A stretch of 64,000 nucleotides of DNA, from the NCBI RefSeq assembly GCF_011806525.1, contig NZ_JAAVKI010000002.1:496001-560000 (forward strand), given 5' to 3'. The DNA is from Thalassospira sp. HF15. Its GTDB lineage: Bacteria; Pseudomonadota; Alphaproteobacteria; Rhodospirillales; Thalassospiraceae. Each line of letters begins with the position of its first letter. Position 1 is the stretch's first letter. The notes beneath the pieces were generated by a model. The model worked only from the letters and a program-made list of their open reading frames with translations. It was not told the origin of the DNA and ran no database searches. Shown in pieces: positions 18,604 to 26,993 of this stretch. Made by a program: the position numbers and the translations under genes.

Positions 18604-18917
18604 GCTTAAATTGTGAGGTTCTTACTTTTTGGAAATTTTCACTATAAATTTCGATTTCTGGTTTAGTACAGTTTGACGGTTGGGAACAAGGGTGAAAATG
18701 ACTAAACTATGACGCAGGTTGCGGTAACAGGCGACTAATTCGTGCATTCAACTGCTTCCCAAAAGGCCAAGTAATGAAGAGGCTCATTCGCCGATGCAGA
18801 ATTGAATTGGCATATCAGTTAGTTTTCGGTCTCTGCGGATTGATAAGTCAGTCTTGCAAGACCATAGTTCACAATTATTGTGAAAAATCGACACTTTGAC
18901 GGACAGAGGCAATTTGA
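18604..18917. other. Intergenic region without a gene (314 bases)
   Basis: AT-rich spacer between the divergent DUF4956 operon and the nucleosidase gene. It must hold both promoters, but I see no clear terminator, riboswitch or duplicated tRNA-Arg end that would mark an attachment site. The base composition falls back to the chromosomal level at about 18.9 kb. Confidence 0.5.
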
Positions 18918-19565
18918 ATGCGCGGCTACCTTCACGATCTTGCAGGTCATAATGTGCTGTTTTGCATGGCGGCACCGGCGGAGTATGGCGAATACCTCAA
19001 GGAGCGGTTTACGCCGTTGATGATCGGGGTAGGGCCGGTGGAGGCTGCGATCAATCTGAGCGCAGCTCTGACCGAATTAAAGCTGTCGGATGATTTGCCT
19101 GATCTTGTGGTGACGCTGGGATCGGCAGGGTCGCGCACGCTGGAGCAGGCAGAAGTTTATCAGGCCGTTTCGGTATCGTATCGGGATATGGATGCGTCGG
19201 TCCTGGGCTTTGAGAAGGGCTGCACACCGTTTGTTGATTTACCAGCCGAAATCGACATGCCGCACCGTATACCGGGCATTCCTGAAGCCCGTTTGTCGAC
19301 CGGGGCCAATGTGGTGTCGGGTGCGGCCTATGACGTGATTGATGCGGACATGGTCGATATGGAAAGCTTTGCCATCCTGCGCGCCTGCCATAAGTTTAAT
19401 GTGCCGTTGATTGGCCTGCGCGGCATTTCCGATGGTAAGGAAGAGCTTTCCAAACTGTCAGACTGGACGGCCTATCTGCATGTGGTTGACGAAAAACTGG
19501 CCGGTGCTGTTGATGCACTGAAAGCCGGGTTGGAAAGCGGCGAGATCATACTGCCAAAGGCCTGA
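18918..19565 (+). CDS. MTA/SAH nucleosidase-like protein (phosphorylase superfamily)
   Basis: This 215-residue protein fits the PNP_UDP_1 nucleosidase fold. It opens with MAAPAEYGEYLK, then the purine-nucleosidase loop LMIGVGPVEAAINL and LVVTLGSAGSR. It has the catalytic-site signature DADMVDMESFAILR, in which the Met-Glu pair binds the ribose, and ends with LIGLRGISDGKEE. The likely reaction is cleavage of methylthioadenosine, S-adenosylhomocysteine or a related nucleoside, but the exact substrate is not set by sequence. It is monocistronic. The ATG at 18966 is a less likely alternative start. Confidence 0.8.
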   Translation: MRGYLHDLAGHNVLFCMAAPAEYGEYLKERFTPLMIGVGPVEAAINLSAALTELKLSDDLPDLVVTLGSAGSRTLEQAEVYQAVSVSYRDMDASVLGFEKGCTPFVDLPAEIDMPHRIPGIPEARLSTGANVVSGAAYDVIDADMVDMESFAILRACHKFNVPLIGLRGISDGKEELSKLSDWTAYLHVVDEKLAGAVDALKAGLESGEIILPKA

Positions 19566-19603
19566 TCCCGCCACTACATTCATATATTGCCAAATCGTTT
19601 CGA

Positions 19604-21289
19604 TTACGTACCAGACCTTATCTGATCAAGAGTTTTGATTGGGGTGAGCGCCTGTGGGTCGACCTGGATTTCAAGGATGGCGGGCTTGCCACTTGCGACC
19701 GCGCGGTCAAAGGCGGGGCCGAAATCCTCAGTTTTGGTGACGGTTTCACCATATCCGCCAAAGGCCTTGGCGTAGGCGGCGAAATCGGGGTTGTGCAGTT
19801 CGGTGCCCGAAACGCGACCGGGATAGTTGCGTTCCTGATGCATGCGAATGGTGCCAAACATGCCGTTATTGACCACCAGCGTGATGATATTCGCACCATA
19901 TTGCACGGCGGTGGCGAATTCCTGCCCGTGCATCAAAAAGCAACCATCACCAGCAAGACAGACCACCGGGCGATCCGGATGGGCGAGCTTGGCCGAGACT
20001 GAGGCGGGCAAGCCATAACCCATCGAGCCCGACGTCGGGGCCAGTTCGGTGCGGTATTCGCGATAGCGGAAGAAACGGTGCAAAAAGGCGGCATAGTTGC
20101 CCGCCCCATTGGTGACAATCGCATTGTCAGGCAGCTTTTCGCGCAGTTCGGCGACTATATGGGCCATTTTGACATCGCCCGGGGTTTCGACCGGGGTGGA
20201 AAAGGCAATGTAATTGGCGTGCGCAGTTTCGGTCATCTCATCACGTGCAGATCCGTCTACCGGTTCCATCATGGCAATCGCCCGCAGGAAGGATCGTTGG
20301 GAGGCATTGATTGCCACATCCGGGCGATAAACCCGGCCCAATTCATCCGGCCCGCTGTAAACATGAACCAGTTTCTGTTTCGGACAGGGGATCTCCAGCA
20401 GGCTATAGCCACTGCTGGTCATTTCCCCCATGCGCGATCCGACGAGGATCACAAGATCGCTGTCCTTGATGAATTCGGCCAGTTTCGGATTGATGCCGAT
20501 GCCGACATCGCCGATGAAGTGGGAATGTGTGTTGGGGATATAGTCCTGGCACCGGAAACTGGTCGCCACCGGCACATTGTTACGAACTGCAAACGATTTA
20601 AGGCTTTCAGTGGATTCACGGGTCCAGCCGCCCCCGCCGACGATCATGACGGGTTTTTGCGCCTTGGCCAAAACATCGCGGAAGCGCGAGACGTCATCAG
20701 GCGCTGTTTTGGCCTCAATCGGGACATAGGGTTTGGCGTCGAGCACCTCGGCACTGGATGACAGCATGTCTTCGGGCAGGGCCAGAACCACCGGGCCGGG
20801 GCGGCCGGATGTCGCGATGTGGTAGGCGTGGCTGATATATTCCGGGATGCGGTTGATGTCATTGATCTGCCCGACCCACTTTGCCAAGGGTTCGAACATC
20901 TTGCGGTAATCGACTTCCTGAAACGCTTCGCGATCGACCATGTCACGCCCGATCTGGCCAACCAGCAGGATCATCGGTGTACTGTCCTGATGGGCAACAT
21001 GCACACCGGCCGATGCATTGGTCGCACCCGGACCGCGGGTGACCATGCAGATGCCAGGCTTGTTGGTCAGCTTGCCATAGGCCTCTGCCATGATGGCGGC
21101 CCCGCCTTCCTGACGGCAAATGATCGGATCAATGTCGGGATGATCGACAAGGCCATCCAGCACAGCGAGATAGCTTTCGCCCGGGACAAGAAAGACACGT
21201 TCAGCCCCGTGCAGGGCCAGTTGATCGACCAGAATACGTCCACCATGTCGTTGCTGCATAGATTGGCGCATCTCTGTTTTCCCGGACAT
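19604..21289 (-). CDS. Thiamine pyrophosphate-dependent enzyme, acetolactate-synthase-like
   Basis: This 561-residue protein has the three-domain layout of the acetohydroxyacid synthase/benzoylformate decarboxylase superfamily. The N-terminal PYR domain carries the activating Glu in RQEGGAAIMAEAYGK. The middle domain follows at about 190-330. The C-terminal TPP domain has the GDG...N motif in LAGDGCFLMHGQEF and VVNNGMFGTIRMHQ. No regulatory small subunit (ilvH) is adjacent, and the gene stands alone, which argues against the housekeeping IlvB. A carboligase or decarboxylase of unknown substrate is the fair call. The ATG at 21289 has a weak ribosome site; a start six codons later is possible. 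Confidence 0.82.
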   Translation of the reverse strand: MSGKTEMRQSMQQRHGGRILVDQLALHGAERVFLVPGESYLAVLDGLVDHPDIDPIICRQEGGAAIMAEAYGKLTNKPGICMVTRGPGATNASAGVHVAHQDSTPMILLVGQIGRDMVDREAFQEVDYRKMFEPLAKWVGQINDINRIPEYISHAYHIATSGRPGPVVLALPEDMLSSSAEVLDAKPYVPIEAKTAPDDVSRFRDVLAKAQKPVMIVGGGGWTRESTESLKSFAVRNNVPVATSFRCQDYIPNTHSHFIGDVGIGINPKLAEFIKDSDLVILVGSRMGEMTSSGYSLLEIPCPKQKLVHVYSGPDELGRVYRPDVAINASQRSFLRAIAMMEPVDGSARDEMTETAHANYIAFSTPVETPGDVKMAHIVAELREKLPDNAIVTNGAGNYAAFLHRFFRYREYRTELAPTSGSMGYGLPASVSAKLAHPDRPVVCLAGDGCFLMHGQEFATAVQYGANIITLVVNNGMFGTIRMHQERNYPGRVSGTELHNPDFAAYAKAFGGYGETVTKTEDFGPAFDRAVASGKPAILEIQVDPQALTPIKTLDQIRSGT

Positions 21290-21516
21290 GTTTTAAGAAC
21301 TCCGTTGCGTGGGGCAAAGTCGGTTTTTGTGTTTATCTATTTGCCATCGTTCAATGGCGTGATCGCGATTTCATCATGGAAAACGGGCAAAGGTAAAGAT
21401 GTGAGGCTGGCAAGACAGCGGAAAATCCGACCATATGTGGAGCGGTTCTAAAACCCCTGCGTTTTGATCGAAATTTCATAGTGGATTGTACTGCAAATCT
21501 GCCAGATCGTAGTGAT

Positions 21517-22077
21517 TTAGAAGTACCTTTCCGCCACCCTGACGATATCACCGGGCATGACGATGGTGGCAAGCGTCGCCGGGATGATGACGCGCGAGGC
21601 ATCATGACCGCGCAGGATTTCGATATCATTTTCATCCCCGCGATAGGTCAGGCCGCCACCAACCGCGATGGCATTCAGGACATTCATGCCCGGGACATAA
21701 TCATAGGATCCCGGTTGATTGACCTCCCCCATGATGAAGAACGGGCGAAAGGCGATGATTTCGACTGCGATATCTGGATGGCGCAAATAACCGTCCAGAT
21801 AGGCATCATGGATTTTCTGCCGCGCCTGATCTGTGGTGAGATTGCGGACATCAATCGGTCCGATCAGCGCCAGATTAAGCCTGCCCATCGCATCGACCTT
21901 GAATTCACCTGACAGGTCCGGTTCGCCAAACACAGTGACGCGCACCGTATCGCCACTATCCATGACATAGATGGTCTGAGCAGCTGCCACCGGCGCGATC
22001 AACAGTGTGAAGAGCAGGCTCAGGACAGCACAAAGGTCTCGGTGTATCGATCCGGGCATCAGGCTCTTGGTGGTCAT
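21517..22077 (-). CDS. Polysaccharide export protein, Wza/SLBB family
   Basis: This 186-residue periplasmic protein has a signal peptide (about 12-34, ending VAAAQ). The Poly_export domain begins YVMDSGDTVRVTVFGEPDLSGEF, and an SLBB domain follows with FFIMGEVNQPGSYDYVPGMNVLNAIAVGGG. It is shorter than Wza of E. coli (about 380 residues), having one SLBB domain and no lipobox. Its ATG directly abuts the TAG stop of the outer-membrane barrel gene. It is the third gene of an exopolysaccharide mini-operon and probably forms a periplasmic conduit for the polymer. Confidence 0.85.
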   Translation of the reverse strand: MTTKSLMPGSIHRDLCAVLSLLFTLLIAPVAAAQTIYVMDSGDTVRVTVFGEPDLSGEFKVDAMGRLNLALIGPIDVRNLTTDQARQKIHDAYLDGYLRHPDIAVEIIAFRPFFIMGEVNQPGSYDYVPGMNVLNAIAVGGGLTYRGDENDIEILRGHDASRVIIPATLATIVMPGDIVRVAERYF

Positions 22078-23280
22078 CTACATCTCCAGCTTGAGGCGGA
22101 TGTGGCTTTGCAGGCGTTCATAATCTTCGCCGGTGCTGTTTGAATTTCGCAGCTCATAGTCAATCCCGCCTTCAATTTGGACAAAGCGATTGAGGTCATA
22201 GCGCATGCCAAGCCCATACTGACTGATCGTGTCACGTCGGCTGGTCTGTTGATAGTTTTCAGCGCTGTAGGCGGCATTGATTGAAACGCTAAGCCAGCGG
22301 CGCAGTTCATGGGAAAGTCCTGTGCCGGCCTCAAAGGCCAGAATGCCACTGGCCCCGGTCTGGGTCGTTTCGCGCACGGTGCGCGCGGCATTGAACGTGA
22401 TGTCGGTCAGGCGAGTCATCGACCAGTCAAAATCACCACGCAGGGTGTAATCGCCAATGTTGCCAAAGGCCGGATCAGCATAAGACTGGCTCATCCAGCC
22501 CGCCGCCAGATCGGCCCTGATCAAATCGGTCAGATCAAGTCGGATGCCGCCAAGCGCCTGATAGCCCGATGAATCGCGGATGCGCCCGCCGTCATCGGGG
22601 GTACGGTCATATTGCCGTTGGTTAAAGCTGACCTCGCCATAGGCTTCGCGGCCAAGATCAAGCGGCATCAGAACACGCAGGGTTTCGCGCAATTCAAGAC
22701 GGTCACGATCATCGTTGCGGATGCGCGATCCGTTGCGTGCCGTACTGTCATCAAAGGCAAGACGGCGAAGTGAAAACTGTGATTCATAATGCAGGCCATT
22801 GGCCACATGGCGTCCGCCAAGCCGGGCATCGATATCGCGGTAGATCACCGGTTCTGTCGCGCTGGTCGGGACATCGTTGTTGCCACGCGGGTCATGGGCG
22901 CGTTTGACATCAATCGCGCCTTCAAAGGACGTTGGGCCAAGCTCAAGACTGCCCGCCGCCTGAACTTCAAGGTCTTGATAATCATCGCTGGATGAATCGG
23001 CAAAAAAGCCCAGCTCACCGCCCGCCGCCAGATGCAGATGAAAAGCCCGCCAATCACCCTGAACGGTCAGACGCGGGGTCAGGGTTGTGATGACATCGCT
23101 GGTCGGGTTGGTATCGCTTTTATAAATGTTGCTGTCATATCGCGTGCCGGTATCAAGCGACGGGGTTGCAAGGACGCGTCCCAACCGGATGCCTCCGGGG
23201 TATTCTGGTTCATCCATCCCGCTGGCGGATGTCGGTATGCACGCGGATAGGAGCAGGATTGGCAACAAATATCTTTGCAT
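22078..23280 (-). CDS. Outer-membrane beta-barrel protein of an exopolysaccharide operon (BBP2-like)
   Basis: The ATG at 23280 overlaps the sugar-transferase stop (TAATG), which fixes the start and leaves 400 residues. A signal peptide (about 1-20) precedes about 350 residues of alternating amphipathic strands with many aromatic girdle residues and Asp/Arg turns. The closing segment IRLKLEM is typical of barrels, although the last residue is Met rather than Phe. The pattern LGRVLATPSLDTGTRYDSNIY resembles the BBP2_2 barrels found in capsule and EPS loci. Probable role: an outer-membrane channel or scaffold for export. Confidence 0.75.
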   Translation of the reverse strand: MQRYLLPILLLSACIPTSASGMDEPEYPGGIRLGRVLATPSLDTGTRYDSNIYKSDTNPTSDVITTLTPRLTVQGDWRAFHLHLAAGGELGFFADSSSDDYQDLEVQAAGSLELGPTSFEGAIDVKRAHDPRGNNDVPTSATEPVIYRDIDARLGGRHVANGLHYESQFSLRRLAFDDSTARNGSRIRNDDRDRLELRETLRVLMPLDLGREAYGEVSFNQRQYDRTPDDGGRIRDSSGYQALGGIRLDLTDLIRADLAAGWMSQSYADPAFGNIGDYTLRGDFDWSMTRLTDITFNAARTVRETTQTGASGILAFEAGTGLSHELRRWLSVSINAAYSAENYQQTSRRDTISQYGLGMRYDLNRFVQIEGGIDYELRNSNSTGEDYERLQSHIRLKLEM

Positions 23281-23984
23281 TATACCATACGCCGGTGACA
23301 ACGAAGACAGGGTTGTGGGCCAAGGCAGTTTTTGCGGTATCGCGCTGGTCGTAACAGCATTTTGAGCGGCAGGGCGGCTGTGCGGATCAGGATTACAACA
23401 TCAAGAGCAAGACTGTGACGGGCGATATAGTCCAGATCGCAATTTAGGCGCCCGCGCAACTGATCGGGTGTGCAAACCGGGCCGCGCCAGCCCTGAACTT
23501 GTGCCCAGCCGGTCATTCCCGGTTTGATCACAAGCCGGCCTGCATAATCCGGAATATGCCGGGCAAAGCTGTGGTGATCTGCAAGGCTGTGCGGACGTGG
23601 CCCGACGAGTGACATCTCGCCCCGAAGCACATTGATAAATTGCGGTAACTCATCAAGCCCGCTGTGGCGCAATAAGGAAGCAAAGGTTTCGGCATATCGC
23701 CGAACGCGTGGGGATAGTGGACGGCAGGTTCTGTCGCGCAGGGTGCGAAACTTGAAAATCACAAAGGTTCGGCCGTTTTGACCCACGCGTTTCTGAACGA
23801 AAAGCGGTTTGTTGAAGCCCAATCCAAACAGTACTGCGCCAATAATGACAAGGACCGGGGAAAGAACAACCAGACCGATCCCGGCCAGCATACAATCACA
23901 CAGGCGTTTGACACATCCGTCATGAGAGGCAATCGACCGATTACAGATTGGCCGCAGTTCTGATGTGTCTGTATCCCCTATCAA
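23280..23984 (-). CDS. Bacterial sugar transferase (initiating glycosyl-1-phosphate transferase)
   Basis: This 234-residue protein is a minimal WcaJ/PglC-type phosphoglycosyl transferase. A single hydrophobic segment (about 32-55, re-entrant helix) is followed by FVQKRVGQNGRTFVIFKFRTL, then HSGLDELPQFINVLRGEMSLVGPRP with its Asp-Glu catalytic pair, and GMTGWAQVQGWRG. It attaches the first sugar phosphate to undecaprenyl phosphate at the inner membrane. The start is TTG, preceded by a good AGGTGAGG site, because a stop closes the frame just upstream. It is the first gene of the operon with the barrel and Wza-like genes. No other glycosyltransferases are near. Confidence 0.85.
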   Translation of the reverse strand: MIGDTDTSELRPICNRSIASHDGCVKRLCDCMLAGIGLVVLSPVLVIIGAVLFGLGFNKPLFVQKRVGQNGRTFVIFKFRTLRDRTCRPLSPRVRRYAETFASLLRHSGLDELPQFINVLRGEMSLVGPRPHSLADHHSFARHIPDYAGRLVIKPGMTGWAQVQGWRGPVCTPDQLRGRLNCDLDYIARHSLALDVVILIRTAALPLKMLLRPARYRKNCLGPQPCLRCHRRMV

Positions 23985-24011
23985 TCCGGATGCCTCACCT
24001 CAACAGTTAAG

Positions 24012-24036
24012 ACCCTGATATTTCATAACTCAGGGT
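24012..24036. promoter_or_regulatory. Candidate operator dyad before the exopolysaccharide operon
   Basis: ACCCTGA (24012-24018) and its exact inverse TCAGGGT (24030-24036) are separated by 11 AT-rich bases. The dyad lies 28 to 52 bases upstream of the sugar-transferase start codon, where a regulator could block or activate the promoter. The binding protein is unknown. Confidence 0.4.
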
Positions 24037-24118
24037 AGATATATTGGTGGCGTTTTCAAGTTTTTATGGTGTGGGTCTTTGGTTGAATGGGTTGATTTAT
24101 GCCCAAAATTTCCGCGCG

Positions 24119-25087
24119 TTAGCGCAATGACGGGATGCTTGAAAGCACCGTTTTCATCAGTTGTGGCTGGCGGTTCACACCGGTCTTGGAAAAGATGGTT
24201 TTAAGATAGGTGCGCGCGGAACTATGTGAAATCCCGACAAGTTCTGCTGCCTGATCAAGGGCCAGTCCTTCGGCCAGTTTTTGGGTCAGTTTGGCTTCGG
24301 AGCGCGTCAGTCCGAACAGATCCATCAAATCGTCAATGGCTGGCGGGCGCTGTTGGGTCGGATCGACCAGAATGATCATGAAGCTCTGTTTGCCGTCGGC
24401 CTTTTTCGGCACGCGACGGATCAGAAGCGAAAGCTTTTCCCCGTCACTTTCAAGCGAGAAGCTCTGATGGCTGCGCGGTACATTCTTTCCGGGCGGGGAC
24501 AGAAAGGCTGCCAGTCCCTCGGGGCTTGGATCAATGATCAGGCGCCCTTGGGATCCGGACTGCACCAGCGACGATCGTCGCAATACGTCGGCCCCCTGCG
24601 AGTTCAGATGAAGGATATTGAGGTTCTCATCAACGGCAATCACGCCCAGCTCAAACAGATCAAGAAATTCGGTCGGCAGGGTGTCTTCGCTTTGACCAAG
24701 ACGACTTTTGATCTCGGCCTCGATGTCATCAAGCATCGTTTCAAGCATGGTCGGCTTTGGATAGAAACGAAACACTCCCAATTCATTGACTGCCAGCAAT
24801 GCTGATTGCAGATCGGCATATCCCGTCAGCATCAGAATGAGCAGGTCCTTGCGGGCCGTGCGCAGCTCGGCAGCAAGTTCGAGACCGGTCATGCCGGGCA
24901 TATGAATATCGAGAATAACGGCTGAAATATCCGCATCCGCCGCAATCGCATCGCGCGCGGCAAGCGGATCATTGAAAAAGGTGCCCTCCCAATCCGGACG
25001 CAGGCGGGCAAAATTGCGACGATGAGACGAGAGAAGGTTTTCGTCATCATCAACAAATGCAATCCGGACCGTCTTTTTGGCCGTCAT
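24119..25087 (-). CDS. Response regulator: REC - PAS-like - LuxR-type HTH
   Basis: This 322-residue regulator starts at the ATG of MTAKKTVRIAF (an upstream frame to 25123 is less likely). The receiver domain (about 6-125) has acidic residues D13-D15, phosphoacceptor D60 in VILDIHMPG and the Lys in FYPKPT. A PAS-like segment (about 140-240) begins FLDLFELGVIAVDENLNILHLN. The C-terminal helix-turn-helix (about 260-315) is FGLTRSEAKLTQKLAEGL with ISHSSARTYLKTIFSKTG. It is divergent from the REC-EAL gene, so the two may be co-regulated. A DNA-binding output distinguishes it from its receiver-bearing neighbours. Confidence 0.87.
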   Translation of the reverse strand: MTAKKTVRIAFVDDDENLLSSHRRNFARLRPDWEGTFFNDPLAARDAIAADADISAVILDIHMPGMTGLELAAELRTARKDLLILMLTGYADLQSALLAVNELGVFRFYPKPTMLETMLDDIEAEIKSRLGQSEDTLPTEFLDLFELGVIAVDENLNILHLNSQGADVLRRSSLVQSGSQGRLIIDPSPEGLAAFLSPPGKNVPRSHQSFSLESDGEKLSLLIRRVPKKADGKQSFMIILVDPTQQRPPAIDDLMDLFGLTRSEAKLTQKLAEGLALDQAAELVGISHSSARTYLKTIFSKTGVNRQPQLMKTVLSSIPSLR

Positions 25088-25239
25088 TAAAGGTGCCCTC
25101 CACAAATGGGGATGTTGGAGCAAGCTAGTCTGACATTAATCTCCGGACCTTCAAAGCCCTGCTGTTTGTATATCACGCATTTATGGGCCTCTGTCTGAGA
25201 AGATTTTCGCGGTGATCCGCGTTCCGGAGTTGTCCATTT

Positions 25240-26424
25240 ATGGATAAGGTTGAAAAACAACGCCCCGTCGTTCTGATGGTTGATGATGATGAAAAGTTGC
25301 TGGCTGCGGTGCGCCGCACCCTGTCGGTGTGCTTTGAATTTGTCACCCATACGGACGGGCAGGCGGCACTGGACTGGCTCGCGCAAAACCGCGAGCGGAC
25401 CGACCTGATCATCGCCGATCTGGTCATGCCTGACCTTGATGGTATCTCGTTCCTTAAGCAGTCGGCGCGCATGGCCCCGAGCATTCATCGCGTGCTGCTG
25501 TCTGGCAATGTATCGAACCTGTCGCTGCGTGAAGCAATTAATCAGGCCATGGTAACCCGTGTTCTGGCCAAGCCGATCTCGGTTGCGGACCTCAAAGAGT
25601 CGATTGACCGTATTCTCAACGCAGACATGGACGTCAAGAAGGCGCCGTCAGGCCCGTCTGCACTTATGGTCAACAATGCGATCGATCGCGCAGACTTCCA
25701 CACCGTCCTGCAGCCGCGTTTCCGCGCCAGTGACCTTGGTCTGTGCGGGGCAGAGGTACTGTGTCGCATGCCGTCACTTGAAAAGGAATTTGGCATCGAC
25801 GAGATCTTCGAAAGCTGTCAGGACAATCCGGTGATCAATCGCCTTGGCAGTCAGTTGATGGCGATCATGGTCGATCAGGCGCCGCGATATAGTGCCCTTC
25901 TGGGGGATCAGGCCAACCTTGCGGTCAATCTGGCGGCCTTTTCGCTCAAGACCCCGCAATTTTTCGAGCTGATCCTTCGCTTTTACGAAAAGATGCGTAT
26001 GCGCGGGGTCCATGTGACCTTTGAAATACCCGAACGCCAATTACTGTCCAACGATCTGGAAATGCTGGCAAATGCCACCCGTCTGCGCGAACGGGGGATC
26101 GGGCTTTTGATTGATGATTTCGGCTCGGGGAACAACTCGCTTGATTTGCTGCGCCATGAAGTCTTTGCCGGGATCAAGCTTGATCGTGATCTGGTGCGGG
26201 GCATCATGACTGATTTCCTTGATGATGCGTTTGTCGAATGGATCGCGCAGGTCTGCTCGAAAATGGGTCTGTCAATTTCTGCCAAGGGCATCGAAAACGC
26301 CAAGATCGCCGAGAAGCTGCAGCTATACGGGATCACCGAACTGCAGGGCTTCCACCTTGGCACGCCGGTTCCTCTCGAATTGTGGGAAGAAACCGCGATG
26401 GCATCGCTTCAGGCATCGGGCTAG
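25240..26424 (+). CDS. Response regulator with degenerate EAL domain
   Basis: This 394-residue protein has a receiver domain (about 8-125, phosphoacceptor D60 in IIADLVMPD, Lys in LAKPIS) and a C-terminal EAL-type domain (about 145-388). Compared with active c-di-GMP phosphodiesterases, EAL is E172-V-L, and N230, E262, D292-D293 (DDFGSG) and K313 (IKLD) are kept. The Glu of AEGVE is Lys (K349 in AKGIEN). This residue is a metal ligand, so the enzyme is probably weak or inactive and may act as a c-di-GMP sensor or protein partner. It is divergent from the REC-PAS-LuxR gene. Confidence 0.87.
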   Translation: MDKVEKQRPVVLMVDDDEKLLAAVRRTLSVCFEFVTHTDGQAALDWLAQNRERTDLIIADLVMPDLDGISFLKQSARMAPSIHRVLLSGNVSNLSLREAINQAMVTRVLAKPISVADLKESIDRILNADMDVKKAPSGPSALMVNNAIDRADFHTVLQPRFRASDLGLCGAEVLCRMPSLEKEFGIDEIFESCQDNPVINRLGSQLMAIMVDQAPRYSALLGDQANLAVNLAAFSLKTPQFFELILRFYEKMRMRGVHVTFEIPERQLLSNDLEMLANATRLRERGIGLLIDDFGSGNNSLDLLRHEVFAGIKLDRDLVRGIMTDFLDDAFVEWIAQVCSKMGLSISAKGIENAKIAEKLQLYGITELQGFHLGTPVPLELWEETAMASLQASG

Positions 26425-26504
26425 GTAATATCGCGTCAAATTTCCGGTTTTGGGCATTGAAAAACACTTGCCGGTGACCACTCTGTATAGGCATGTGATG
26501 GAGC

Positions 26505-26993
26505 ATGAAAACGATGATGAAAAGCACACTTAAACGGATCGTGGCCGCGATCACACTGCTTGGTTTTTTTGCCGGCCCGGCGTTGGCGGGTGGCACGCTG
26601 TCCATGACCAAGGCAGATGGTGAAACGATCCAGGTGCCCCTTCAGGAACTGAAGGAACTGCAGGCCACTGAAATCAACACCTCGACCCAGTGGACGGAGG
26701 GTGTTCAAACCTTCCGTGGTGTTGCCTTTGACCTGCTGTTTGACACCTATGGTCTGGAAGCAGACACCGTGCGTGTTTCAGCACTTAATGATTACAACGT
26801 GATGGTGCCGGTCGATATCCTGCGTGAAGACGGTGCCATTCTGGCCTATCACCTCAACGATGCCGAAATGTCGGTGCGCGAGAAGGGACCGTTCTGGGTC
26901 ATCTTTCCATATGATGCAGACGAGCGGTTTCAGACGGACACCTATTGGGCTTATTCCGTCTGGCAGGTAAAGTCGGTTGATGCAGCGAATTAA
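26505..26993 (+). CDS. Secreted molybdopterin-oxidoreductase-like (SUOX-fold) protein, likely without cofactor
   Basis: This small secreted protein (162 residues) has a signal peptide (about 8-29, ending GPALAGG). One domain follows that resembles the oxidoreductase molybdopterin-binding fold: TQWTEGVQTFRGVAFDLLFDTYGLEADTVRVSALNDYNVMVPVD and GPFWVIFPYD. It lacks the active-site cysteine region of real sulfite oxidases, so it probably does not bind Mo. A GGAG site fits the second or third ATG (26514 or 26517) better than the first. Its end overlaps the start of the histidine kinase gene by 14 bases. This suggests a periplasmic ligand-sensing partner of that kinase (inference). Confidence 0.78.
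   Translation: MKTMMKSTLKRIVAAITLLGFFAGPALAGGTLSMTKADGETIQVPLQELKELQATEINTSTQWTEGVQTFRGVAFDLLFDTYGLEADTVRVSALNDYNVMVPVDILREDGAILAYHLNDAEMSVREKGPFWVIFPYDADERFQTDTYWAYSVWQVKSVDAAN

Noticed and set aside
18918-19565. Housekeeping mtnN
   Set aside because: The fold is clear but the protein is short and divergent, so a firm MtnN/Pfs name was not given.
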